From assembly GCF_009689985.1 (NCBI RefSeq), contig NZ_QBAW01000007.1, positions 1-64,000 on the forward strand: a stretch of 64,000 nt of DNA, given 5' to 3'. This DNA comes from Helicobacter pylori (GTDB lineage: Bacteria > Campylobacterota > Campylobacteria > Campylobacterales > Helicobacteraceae). The notes beneath the pieces are model-generated. The model ran no database searches and was not told where the DNA came from. It saw nothing but the letters and a program-made list of their open reading frames with translations. The position numbers and the translations under genes were made by a program. Below are positions 1-8,224 of the stretch, piece after piece. The stretch's first letter is position 1. The number at the start of each line of letters is the position of its first letter.

Positions 1-4
1 TTAT

Positions 5-88
5 AAGGGATTGGTATTTCATATTGAAACAAAATTTTAAAAATTTGTTTTAGGGCTAATTTAGCATTAATTAGGCTATGTTAATAAA
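5..88. repeat. Intergenic direct repeat, copy 1
   Basis: This AT-rich stretch closely resembles 1174-1267. Both copies hold AAGGGATT, then an ATTTC/TATTGAAACA block, AATTTTAAA, and end in TAATTAGGCT. The two copies flank the SAM hydroxide adenosyltransferase-like gene, and each lies just past a minus-strand stop codon. The function is unknown. A duplicated 3' region is one reading. Confidence 0.55.
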
Positions 89-138
89 AGTTTGATGGTT
101 AAAAATCTCTAACTCCCCTTAATTTTCTAAAAAGCGCT

Positions 139-1041
139 TTACTTAGCACACTTCTTTATGTCAATATTCCAATCAGCACCGGATTTGATTTGATGTTTTT
201 GCGCGAAATTATCCATATTCAGCGCCACGGAAACATTCAACAAGCTGTTTAAATAAACCAACGGCTGGCCTTCTGGCACATTGCCAAAGCTCGCAACATA
301 CGGCATTTTCCCTTCGTATTGTTTCTTAGAACCTTTAAAAATCGTTACACACAGCGTGTCATTGAGTTTGATTTTTGCTTGATTGAGTAATTTATCGCTG
401 ATATTGCTCCAAACATTGCCATATTGAATATCCAAAATCGGGATATTGCCTTTCACTTCCCCTTTTGTGGCTTTCGCTTTTTGGTAAGGAATTTCAACGA
501 CTTTTGGGGGAAGCTCTGGCCCGACCTGCTCGAATGTGATCGCCCCAGAAGCCAAACGCGCACCGGTGTAAGCATACACATCACGGCCATGGAAAGTATA
601 AGATTTTTCAGAACCTTTCAAGCGGTTAGTTTTTTCATCAATTTCACGCACGCTATCAATCCCCAAAGTTTGTGCCACCAAAGTCAGCGTGCCGTTATCC
701 GGCGAGACGAAATACTGGCCGTTTTTAGTTTTTAGCACCACCGATTTACGCTTAGTGCCTACGCCCGGATCCACTACGCTCACAAATACCGAACCTTTTG
801 GCCAATAACTAGCGGTCTGATACAAGCGGTAAGCGCCTTCCCAAATATTATACGGGGGGATTTCGTGCGTTAAATCAAAGATTTTAAGATTGGAATCAAC
901 GCTGAAAGCGACGCCTTTCATCGCCGAGACAGCTCCATCTTTTAGGCTAAAATCTGTTTGTAAAATCAAAGCGTTACTCGCATAAACAGGCGATAACCCT
1001 ATACACGCTGATAAAAACAACGCTAAAATCGTTTTTTTCAT
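139..1041 (-). CDS. Exported SAM hydroxide adenosyltransferase family protein (DUF62)
   Basis: The family (DUF62, related to fluorinase and chlorinase) hydrolyses S-adenosylmethionine to adenosine and methionine. Family motifs are visible: LQTDFSLKDGAVSAMKG near residue 27, VFVSVVDPGVG near 85 and FVSPDNGTLTL near 110. At 300 residues it exceeds the usual 260 or so, because it begins with a Sec-type signal peptide (MKKTILALFLSACIGLSPVYA). That predicts a periplasmic protein, which is odd for an enzyme using a cytoplasmic cofactor. The ATG start is supported by AGGAAAT upstream on the minus strand. It stands alone between the two intergenic repeats. The family call is firm; the activity and location are inferred. 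Confidence 0.85.
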   Translation of the reverse strand: MKKTILALFLSACIGLSPVYASNALILQTDFSLKDGAVSAMKGVAFSVDSNLKIFDLTHEIPPYNIWEGAYRLYQTASYWPKGSVFVSVVDPGVGTKRKSVVLKTKNGQYFVSPDNGTLTLVAQTLGIDSVREIDEKTNRLKGSEKSYTFHGRDVYAYTGARLASGAITFEQVGPELPPKVVEIPYQKAKATKGEVKGNIPILDIQYGNVWSNISDKLLNQAKIKLNDTLCVTIFKGSKKQYEGKMPYVASFGNVPEGQPLVYLNSLLNVSVALNMDNFAQKHQIKSGADWNIDIKKCAK

Positions 1042-1173
1042 CTGTATTATTTCCTAAATAACAAAAGCGGAGTGAAGCGTTTTCTCATGGTTATCCTTTG
1101 TTGGATTAAAGTGTTTTTATTATACAATTTAAGGGGATTGTTTGTTTGTTTTTTTGAAGTTTAAAGTTTTTAC

Positions 1174-1267
1174 AAGGGATTAAAATTTCGTATTGAAACA
1201 GAATTTTAAAATAAGTCTTTATGTTAAAATAATTTAAAATGATTTACCGCTAATTAGGCTTTCTTAA
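1174..1267. repeat. Intergenic direct repeat, copy 2
   Basis: Second diverged copy of the segment at 5-88. It shares AAGGGATT, TATTGAAACA, AATTTTAAA and TAATTAGGCT in the same order. It sits between the stop of the FtsL-like gene and the start of the DUF62 gene. Confidence 0.55.
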
Positions 1268-1283
1268 GGATAGGGGGTTTTAT

Positions 1284-1628
1284 TTAAAACGCAATATCGC
1301 CAATATTTTCACTATTTTCTATATAGTATTTAAAGCGCTCTTTTTCTAATTCGTTTTTTAGGATTTGTTGTTCTTCTAAAAGCAGGCGTTTTTGATCTTC
1401 TAGGGTGTTGATTTTACGGCTAATATAATAAATATTATTGCTTAAATAGATTTTAGGCGCTAATAAGGCTAAAAACGCGCCCCCAAAAACCAATACCCCT
1501 ATTAAATTCATTAAAGAAAGACCATGCGAATTTTCATTTGCAGTTCCAGCGAACAATTCCTTTTTTTCGTCCTCTTCTATGCGTACAAAGCGTTCTTTTT
1601 CATTTGAAGAATGGGTTTTGATATTCAT
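1284..1628 (-). CDS. Small bitopic membrane protein, FtsL/DivIC-like candidate
   Basis: A 114-residue protein with an acidic N-terminal cytoplasmic part, one membrane segment at about residues 40-60 (MNLIGVLVFGGAFLALLAP) and a coiled-coil-prone tail rich in E, K and L (about residues 68-102). Its position directly downstream of rsmH (mraW) is where many bacteria carry ftsL, and the topology fits the FtsL/FtsB/DivIC class of divisome proteins. Sequence conservation in that family is low, so the call rests on topology and neighbourhood. The ATG lies inside the second unit of a 13-bp tandem repeat that separates it from rsmH. Confidence 0.6.
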   Translation of the reverse strand: MNIKTHSSNEKERFVRIEEDEKKELFAGTANENSHGLSLMNLIGVLVFGGAFLALLAPKIYLSNNIYYISRKINTLEDQKRLLLEEQQILKNELEKERFKYYIENSENIGDIAF

Positions 1629-1652
1629 GGCTTACTCATATGGCTTACTCAT
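1627..1652. repeat. 13-bp exact tandem repeat at the rsmH/ftsL-like junction
   Basis: The unit ATGGCTTACTCAT occurs twice back to back. On the minus strand it reads ATGAGTAAGCCAT. The first unit overlaps the rsmH stop as ATGA and opens a six-codon frame ending in TAA three bases before the ATG of the next gene. This could act as a coupling leader. Confidence 0.8.
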
Positions 1653-2575
1653 GGTTTGAATTGAAACACCCTCATTTTAGCGCTTCGTGAGCGCCTGTTG
1701 TTTTTAATTTCTTCTGGGCTTGGAGTGATGGGCTTTTTGGTTAAAATTGCGCCTAAAGCGTGATTGTTAGAGCAAGCGCATTTGAAACTTGAAGGATCAC
1801 AAATGCAATTTTTAGCGTAATCTTTGAAAGCGTTTTTCACTAACGCGTCTTCTAAAGAATGGAAAGAAATCACGCACAAAATCGCTCCCTTAAGGTTTCT
1901 AGCGCATTGTAAAAACTCTTTTAACTCTTCTAATTCGCTATTGACTTCTATGCGGATGGCTTGAAACACTAGTGTCGCTGGGTGGATTTTTTTATTTTTA
2001 GAAAAAGAGCTTAAAAAATCGCTCAAATCTTTAGCGTCTTTAAAGGATTTTTTAGCACGCCTTTCTGCAATTTTGTGGGCGATTTTTTTGTATTCTTTGA
2101 TTTCGCCATAGTCTCTAAAGATTTTTTCTAACGCTATTACAGGATAAGAGTTGATGACTTTTTGAGCGTTCAAATCACTCTCTAAATCCATGCGCATATC
2201 CAAAGCGTGCGAGTGGAAATTAAACCCTCTGTTATCGTCATCAAGCTGCAAGGAGCTCACCCCTAAATCCACTAAAACCCCCTTGATTCGCTCACCATGA
2301 ATTTCTAGGGCTTCTTTAAAGCGTTTGGCAAAACCTCCGCTTAAGAGATTATAACGCCCTTCAAATTCTTTCAATCGTTCTTTAGCGATTTCTTGAGCGA
2401 ACTTATCTTTATCAATGCCAATGAGTTTCAGGTGTGGTTTTTGGGATAAAAGGGCTTTAGAATGCCCCCCTAACCCTAAAGTGCAATCAATCAAAACCCC
2501 TTCTTCTAAAGGCGTGAACGCTTGCAAAACTTCTTGCAACAAAACGCTTTGGTGCAGATTTTCTATTTCTTGCAA
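1649..2575 (-). CDS. rsmH: 16S rRNA (cytosine(1402)-N(4))-methyltransferase RsmH
   Basis: RsmH (MraW) methylates N4 of C1402 in 16S rRNA with S-adenosylmethionine. The 308-residue product has the family N-terminus [16 protein letters not shown] motif [14 protein letters not shown] (about residues 30-43), [14 protein letters not shown] (about 100), and a C-terminus with [17 protein letters not shown] and [11 protein letters not shown]. The start is TTG, with AGGGG five bases upstream. A cysteine cluster near residue 260 ([12 protein letters not shown]) is extra to the core. It is followed by the FtsL-like gene, the usual rsmH neighbourhood. Confidence 0.95.
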   Translation of the reverse strand: MQEIENLHQSVLLQEVLQAFTPLEEGVLIDCTLGLGGHSKALLSQKPHLKLIGIDKDKFAQEIAKERLKEFEGRYNLLSGGFAKRFKEALEIHGERIKGVLVDLGVSSLQLDDDNRGFNFHSHALDMRMDLESDLNAQKVINSYPVIALEKIFRDYGEIKEYKKIAHKIAERRAKKSFKDAKDLSDFLSSFSKNKKIHPATLVFQAIRIEVNSELEELKEFLQCARNLKGAILCVISFHSLEDALVKNAFKDYAKNCICDPSSFKCACSNNHALGAILTKKPITPSPEEIKNNRRSRSAKMRVFQFKP

Positions 2576-2737
2576 ACAATCCCCCTAAAACCCCTAGATG
2601 AATTTTCCAAATGCCTACTCAATGGTATTGGTTTTGTTGGTTACGCCCAAAAGTTTCTTTATCAATTTTAGCTTTTTAAGATGCGAAAATTCAAGCTAAT
2701 AATCCTTTTTAATAAAGATTAAAAAGAGCTTAAAGAC

Positions 2738-2752
2738 ACCCTTTTAAAGGGT
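2738..2752 (-). terminator. Candidate terminator after hopE
   Basis: Inverted repeat ACCCTTT-T-AAAGGGT immediately after the hopE stop codon. On the minus strand it is followed by T-rich DNA (TCTTTAAGCTCTTTTTAATC). Confidence 0.5.
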
Positions 2753-3565
2753 TTAAAAAGTGTAGTTATACCCTAAATAAAGCGAATAATCCCGTTTCAA
2801 ATGGTAATAAAGATTAGTAGCGTTAGGACCCGCACTCAAAAATTTATTGATGAGTAGCGGCACTCTCACGCCAAACTCTACGCCATTATGCTTATAGATA
2901 TTGGCTCTCACCCCAAAATTCAACCATACTTGAAAAGCGACGGTTGAAGTATTGGTGCTATAAGGGGCGTTAGGGTTACAATAAGTGGGGGTACAAACAT
3001 CAGGACCCTTAGCTTCAATGATTTGCTCTTTCCAATAGTTTGCCGCTGAGCTTTTCCAAGTGTTACCGCCGATAGCGACCCCACCAAAAATACCAAAAGA
3101 AGCGTTGTCTCTATCAATAATATCAGCTAACAAATCGCTCCCCACACCCCAAGAAACCATATCCAACTGGATTTTATTAGGTGCATAAACTTGCTTACCC
3201 AAATCGGCATGCCCGTAATCAAAAAGCCCATACACTCTAAAACCAAACCATTTGCTTGTCATATCTAGCGACTTGAATTGGAAAAATTTCTTATAACCCA
3301 CATTCAACCCAAGACCATTCAAAGCCCCATTAGCGTATTTAGCATGCCAGTTGATATTGGTGCCTCCTGGATTATGCTTATTAGCGGTAAGACCTGGGGG
3401 GCAACCTACAACACTCCCTGTGCAATCCCCTGTATTATAAATATTACTATTCAAACGGGCCTGTCCAAGCTGATAATTAGCCCCTATATAAACACCATCA
3501 CCTTCGGCTAACAACGAAGAGCTTAAAACTGCGGATAGAAGCCCTAAAGCTACAAACTTTTTCAT
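2753..3565 (-). CDS. hopE: Outer membrane porin HopE
   Basis: A 270-residue member of the Helicobacter outer membrane protein family and a porin of about 31 kDa. It has a signal peptide (MKKFVALGLLSAVLSSSLLA), the family start EGDGVYIGANYQLGQ after cleavage, alternating beta-strand sequence, and a C-terminal SLYLGYNYTF ending in Phe for BAM insertion. I place the start at the ATG of MKKFVAL, because AAGGA sits nine bases upstream. An ATG three codons earlier touches that Shine-Dalgarno directly. It is transcribed divergently from uvrA. No CT dinucleotide repeat is present in the signal sequence, so it is not slip-regulated like oipA. Confidence 0.88.
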   Translation of the reverse strand: MKKFVALGLLSAVLSSSLLAEGDGVYIGANYQLGQARLNSNIYNTGDCTGSVVGCPPGLTANKHNPGGTNINWHAKYANGALNGLGLNVGYKKFFQFKSLDMTSKWFGFRVYGLFDYGHADLGKQVYAPNKIQLDMVSWGVGSDLLADIIDRDNASFGIFGGVAIGGNTWKSSAANYWKEQIIEAKGPDVCTPTYCNPNAPYSTNTSTVAFQVWLNFGVRANIYKHNGVEFGVRVPLLINKFLSAGPNATNLYYHLKRDYSLYLGYNYTF

Positions 3566-3694
3566 AAATTCCATTCCTTTACATTCCTATCTTTAAAATT
3601 GTCTCATAAAATAATAGCATGTTTATCCTTAATCAAGCAAATATTTTTAACTCTTATGAATAAGAAATGATAATAAAACCATTCTTTTTTGAAG

Positions 3695-3700
3695 TATAAT
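3695..3700 (+). promoter_or_regulatory. -10 box of uvrA
   Basis: A perfect TATAAT lies 39 bases before the uvrA TTG start, inside the divergent hopE-uvrA intergenic region. No clear -35 is seen, which is usual for this species. Confidence 0.6.
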
Positions 3701-3738
3701 AGCTCCTTTTAATCCATTTTCTTATTTTAAGGAAACTC

Positions 3739-6564
3739 TTGCAACATAAAACCATTATGGATAAGATCATTATTCAAGGGGCTAGGGAAAATAATCTCAA
3801 AAATATCTTTTTAGAAATCCCTAAAAACCAGTTTGTTGTTTTTACCGGATTAAGCGGTTCGGGTAAATCCACTCTGGCGTTTGACACTTTATACGCTGAA
3901 GGCCAAAGGCGTTATTTAGAGAGTTTGTCCAGCTATGCGAGGCAATTTTTAGATAAAGTGGGTAAGCCTAATGTGGATAAAATTGAAGGCCTAACCCCTG
4001 CGATCGCTATCGATCAAAAAACCACTTCTAAAAACCCTAGATCCACTGTGGGGACGATCACTGAGATTTATGATTATTTAAGGTTGTTGTTTGCAAGGGT
4101 TGGGGAGCAATTTTGCCCCACATGTCTAGAGCCTATTAGTTCTATGAGCGCGAGCGATATTATTTCTCAAATCTGTCATTTAGAAGAAAATTCTAAAATC
4201 ATTATTCTCGCCCCCATTATTAAAGATAAAAAAGGTTCGTTTAACGATAAATTAGAGAGCTTGCGTTTGAAGGGGTATGTGAGGGCTTTTGTTGATGGGG
4301 TGATGGTGCGTTTAGATGAAGAAATCCATTTGCACAAAACCAAAAAACACACCATTGAAGCGGTGGTGGATAGGGTAGTCATTAATAGCGAAAATTCTTC
4401 ACGGATCGCTAGCGCGGTAGAAAAAGCCCTTAAAGAAAGCTATGGGGAATTAGAAGTGGAAATCTTGCAAGACAACGCGCCAGGCATTAGGAAGCATTAC
4501 AGCGAGCATAAGGCATGTTTTAAGTGTAAGATGAGTTTTGAAGAATTAGAGCCTTTGAGTTTTTCCTTCAATTCGCCTAAAGGGGCGTGCGAGAGCTGTT
4601 TGGGTTTGGGGACAAAATTTAGCTTAGATATTAGTAAGATTTTAGATCCTAACACGCCTTTAAATCAAGGAGCGATTAAAGTGATTTTTGGGTATAACCG
4701 CAGTTATTACGCTCAAATGTTTGAAGGCTTTTGCGAATACAATGGTATTGACAGCGCGCTTTGTTTTAATGAATTGAATAAAGAGCAACAAGACGCTCTT
4801 TTGTATGGGAATGGCACTGAAATCAGCTTTCATTTTAAAAATAGCCCCTTAAAACGCCCTTGGAAAGGCATTATCCAAATCGCTTATGACATGTTTAAAG
4901 AGCAAAAGGATTTGAGCGATTACATGAGCGAAAAAACCTGTTCTTCATGCAAGGGGCATCGTTTGAAAGCCTCAAGTTTGAGCGTCCAAGTCGCTGGCTT
5001 GAAAATGGCGGATTTTTTAACTAAGCCCATTGAAGAAGTCTATCACTTTTTTAATGATCCCACGCATTTTAGCTATCTTAACGAGCAAGAAAAAAAGATC
5101 GCTGAACCGATTTTAAAAGAGATTTTAGAAAGGGTGTTTTTTTTATACGATGTGGGGCTAGGATATTTGACTTTAGGGCGGGATGCACGAACGATTAGCG
5201 GAGGGGAGAGCCAAAGGATACGAATCGCTAGTCAAATCGGGAGTGGTTTGACAGGGGTTTTGTATGTTTTAGACGAGCCTAGCATTGGCTTGCATGAAAA
5301 AGACACGCTCAAACTTATTAACACCCTTAGGAATTTACAAAAAAAGGGGAACACGCTCATTGTCGTAGAGCATGATAAAGAGACGATTAAGCATGCGGAT
5401 TTTGTTGTGGATATTGGGCCAAAGGCTGGAAGACATGGAGGCGAGGTGGTTTTTAGCGGGAGCGTGGAAGAGTTATTGCAAAATAACCATTCTACCGCCT
5501 TGTATCTCAACGGCACTAAAAAGATTGAGCGCCCTAAATTTGAACTCCCTAAAGAAAAGCATTTTTTAGAAATTAAAAATGTCAATATCAATAACATTAA
5601 GAATTTGAGCGTTCAAATCCCTTTAAAACAATTGGTGTGCATTACTGGGGTGAGCGGGAGCGGTAAAAGTTCGCTGATTTTACAAACCCTTTTACCCACC
5701 GCTCAAACCCTTTTAAACCATGCTAAAAAAGCTCAAAGTTTGAATGGGGTGGAGATTGTAGGGTTGGAGCATTTGGATAAAGTGATTTATTTAGATCAAG
5801 CCCCCATAGGCAAAACCCCACGAAGCAACCCCGCCACTTACACGGGAGTGATGGATGAAATCAGGATTTTATTTGCCGAGCAAAAAGAAGCTAAAATTTT
5901 AGGCTATAGCGCGAGCCGTTTTAGCTTTAATGTTAAAGGGGGGCGGTGCGAGAAATGCCAAGGCGATGGGGACATTAAAATAGAAATGCACTTTTTGCCT
6001 GATGTGTTAGTCCAATGCGATAGCTGTAAGGGTGCTAAATACAACCCCCAAACTTTAGAAATCAAGGTGAAAGGCAAATCCATTGCTGATGTGTTGAACA
6101 TGAGCGTGGAAGAAGCTTATGAATTTTTTGCTAAATTCCCTAAAATCGCCGTGAAGTTAAAAACACTTATAGATGTGGGCTTAGGCTATATCACTTTAGG
6201 GCAAAACGCTACGACTTTAAGCGGGGGGGAGGCTCAAAGGATCAAATTGGCTAAAGAATTGAGTAAAAAAGACACAGGCAAAACCCTTTATATTTTAGAT
6301 GAGCCTACTACCGGTTTGCATTTTGAAGACGTGAATCACCTTTTACAGGTTTTGCACTCTTTAGTGGCGTTAGGCAATTCCATGCTAGTGATTGAGCATA
6401 ATTTAGACATTATCAAAAACGCTGACTACATTATAGACATGGGGCCTGATGGGGGGGATAAGGGCGGGAGGGTCATTGCGAGCGGCACGCCTTTAGAAGT
6501 GGCACAAAATTGCGAAAAAACCCAAAGCTATACGGGAAAATTTTTAGCTTTGGAATTGAAATAG
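3739..6564 (+). CDS. uvrA: Excinuclease ABC subunit A
   Basis: UvrA is the damage-sensing ATPase of nucleotide excision repair. All landmarks are present in 941 residues: Walker A GLSGSGKST (about 37-45) and GVSGSGKSS (about 637), ABC signatures TISGGESQRI (about 485) and TLSGGEAQRI (about 827), and zinc-binding CxxC pairs including CFKC/CESC, CSSC and CEKC/CDSC. The start is taken as TTG at 3739, since AAGGA lies five bases before it. The internal ATG at 3757 gives the more usual N-terminus MDKIIIQGARENNL but has its Shine-Dalgarno 23 bases away. Monocistronic. Confidence 0.97.
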   Translation: MQHKTIMDKIIIQGARENNLKNIFLEIPKNQFVVFTGLSGSGKSTLAFDTLYAEGQRRYLESLSSYARQFLDKVGKPNVDKIEGLTPAIAIDQKTTSKNPRSTVGTITEIYDYLRLLFARVGEQFCPTCLEPISSMSASDIISQICHLEENSKIIILAPIIKDKKGSFNDKLESLRLKGYVRAFVDGVMVRLDEEIHLHKTKKHTIEAVVDRVVINSENSSRIASAVEKALKESYGELEVEILQDNAPGIRKHYSEHKACFKCKMSFEELEPLSFSFNSPKGACESCLGLGTKFSLDISKILDPNTPLNQGAIKVIFGYNRSYYAQMFEGFCEYNGIDSALCFNELNKEQQDALLYGNGTEISFHFKNSPLKRPWKGIIQIAYDMFKEQKDLSDYMSEKTCSSCKGHRLKASSLSVQVAGLKMADFLTKPIEEVYHFFNDPTHFSYLNEQEKKIAEPILKEILERVFFLYDVGLGYLTLGRDARTISGGESQRIRIASQIGSGLTGVLYVLDEPSIGLHEKDTLKLINTLRNLQKKGNTLIVVEHDKETIKHADFVVDIGPKAGRHGGEVVFSGSVEELLQNNHSTALYLNGTKKIERPKFELPKEKHFLEIKNVNINNIKNLSVQIPLKQLVCITGVSGSGKSSLILQTLLPTAQTLLNHAKKAQSLNGVEIVGLEHLDKVIYLDQAPIGKTPRSNPATYTGVMDEIRILFAEQKEAKILGYSASRFSFNVKGGRCEKCQGDGDIKIEMHFLPDVLVQCDSCKGAKYNPQTLEIKVKGKSIADVLNMSVEEAYEFFAKFPKIAVKLKTLIDVGLGYITLGQNATTLSGGEAQRIKLAKELSKKDTGKTLYILDEPTTGLHFEDVNHLLQVLHSLVALGNSMLVIEHNLDIIKNADYIIDMGPDGGDKGGRVIASGTPLEVAQNCEKTQSYTGKFLALELK

Positions 6565-7457
6565 CTTGCATGGGGTTTGTTAAAACGATGTAGGGCTGAA
6601 TAAAATAACAGACAGCCAAATATTAGAGAGCAGAAAAATTACAAGGCTAACGGCAATAATAGCCGCTTAATCATGCAAGAGTTAGCAAGGAAACCATGCC
6701 TTTAAAATCCATCGCATGAGAGTTTGAAAAATGAGAAAATACTAAGGAAAATAGAGACCAAGCCGACACTTTCTAATCATTGCAAAAACGGCAATAGCGT
6801 TTCAAACCTTAATGGGAATAATCCCACCACAAACGAATTTAAAACACAAGAGCCACAACGAATGAAGCAAGAAAAATGCGCCATAGTTAAATCCATGCTA
6901 GAGATTATAAAAAGCTTGAAATAAGTAGGTTATCAGCCATTAAAAAATCGTGAGAGTGGGTACTATTATTTTCGCCCTATAGCCCAAATTACAAGGGGTA
7001 GGGTTAAAAACCCCCTAAACTCACTATTTTTAGTCCCACACAAAAACTACTAATAAGGCTTTATTACCATTAAGTGTTAATCATAAACTATAAAAAATGC
7101 TAAAAAACATTTTTCATAATCAATAGTAAAGAGTTTGATTTTAATTTTAATTGCACGATAATTTTTGTAGCGCGGTCTTAGGGGTTAAAAAATGACTTTT
7201 AATTTAAAAAACTAATTAAGACCCAACAAGATTTTATTTATTATTGTTTTTTCGTCCGCATTATAATCGCTTGAATGGGATCTTTGCCAAGGAGGTTGCC
7301 AAACAAAGGCCCCCTCAACAACTCCTAAAACACCTTGCTTGTCATTTTAACGGCCTCCTCTTTGAGTCTTAAGGTATTTGGGGAATTGCCTTTTAGCTTC
7401 TCTATCAATCATAGACCCCCACTTTTTATAGTAGAATTTGATCGCAAATTCCGTTCC
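6565..7457. other. 893-base poorly coding, probably decayed region
   Basis: No convincing full gene. On the plus strand a frame at 6724-6924 (66 codons, TTG start, no good Shine-Dalgarno) reads a polar, Asn- and Lys-rich peptide with no family I recognise. Short frames before it (for example TDSQILESRKITRLTAIIAA and MQELARKPCL) look like pieces of a broken gene. Around 6993-7016 AGGGGTAGGG and CCCCCT could form a weak hairpin. On the minus strand, from 7457 down to about 7206, the frame of the interrupted gene at 7458-8054 stays open apart from isolated stops. A separate small ORF lies at 7241-7345. Confidence 0.5.
7241..7345 (-). pseudogene. Possible small ORF with perfect Shine-Dalgarno, interrupted by TAG
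   Basis: A full AGGAGG (plus-strand CCTCCT, 7354-7359) lies eight bases before an ATG at 7345. The frame reads MTSKVF, then TAG, then 27 more codons beginning ELLRGPLFGNLLGKDP and ending KKQ before TAA. Such a complete Shine-Dalgarno is uncommon in this genome. It may be a small protein gene with a nonsense mutation, or chance. No family is recognised. Confidence 0.3.
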
Positions 7458-8054
7458 TTATATCCGCTCTATTTTGTAACTCCTAAATCCAACTTCCAAA
7501 TACTTTCTCACCAACCACTCAATGTTGTAAGGCCCTCTATCCAAAAAACGCTTGATATTTGCAGAATTGGTTTCATAATATATTGCAGGCTCGCCATTTT
7601 CAAGCAAATCAGCAAGAGTGGTGTTGTTATTATCAATCACAGGGGGTGTATAAAACCCTAAACACTCATCAACCCCTAATTCCTTAACGATAAACAATCA
7701 GCAATTGATAAAATCACCATTCTTATCGTTAAGAACATCAATGATTTTATAAGAGCTGCCATACCCATAATAGATCGAGTTAGGTTTCTGTGGTTCTTTA
7801 TTAGCCTTTAATCCATTAAATTCATCAAAAATACCCGCCATGAAATCATCATCATTTGCTAAAGCGGTCTTGCTACTCAATCTAACAATCTTTTTCTCAC
7901 TCAATTGAACAATCACTTCGTTAGTCTCTTGATCCGCTCCAACACCAATCACTCTATAGCCAAATCTATCCACTCTTTTACTCAATTTGTTACACAACAA
8001 ACCATGCAATTCCTTGTTTTTTAATTTCTTAACCATAAAATCATTCGCTAACAT
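7458..8054 (-). pseudogene. Hypothetical gene interrupted by an in-frame TGA
   Basis: From the ATG at 8054 (GGGGAG five bases upstream) the frame runs 118 codons to TGA at 7698-7700. It then continues in the same frame, without a new Shine-Dalgarno, for about 80 codons to TAA at 7458-7460. The context is ...GDFINC-TGA-LFIVKELGVDECLG..., which looks like a continuous protein of about 199 residues split by one nonsense change. After the TAA the same frame again reads protein-like sequence (GTEFAIKFYYKKWG). The product family is not recognised. A translated 118-residue fragment remains possible. Confidence 0.55.
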
Positions 8055-8224
8055 AAAAACTCCCCATTAATTGAACCCCAATCTTTAAACCCCTTTGAGC
8101 AAAAATCCCAAATTAAGCGTTTCTAATAAACGCTTTTTCTAATGACCCTATGAAATTATAGCGTGATCACTAAAACTTATTAAACTTATCTGGTTGCAGA
8201 TGGTTTATAAAGAAGCCCTACAAA

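Noticed and set aside
6724..6924. 66-codon plus-strand frame after uvrA as a real gene
   Set aside because: TTG start without Shine-Dalgarno and low-complexity composition; kept only as part of the decayed region.
7698..7700. Selenocysteine reading of the in-frame TGA
   Set aside because: No SECIS-like hairpin or selenoprotein family is visible, and a nonsense mutation is simpler.
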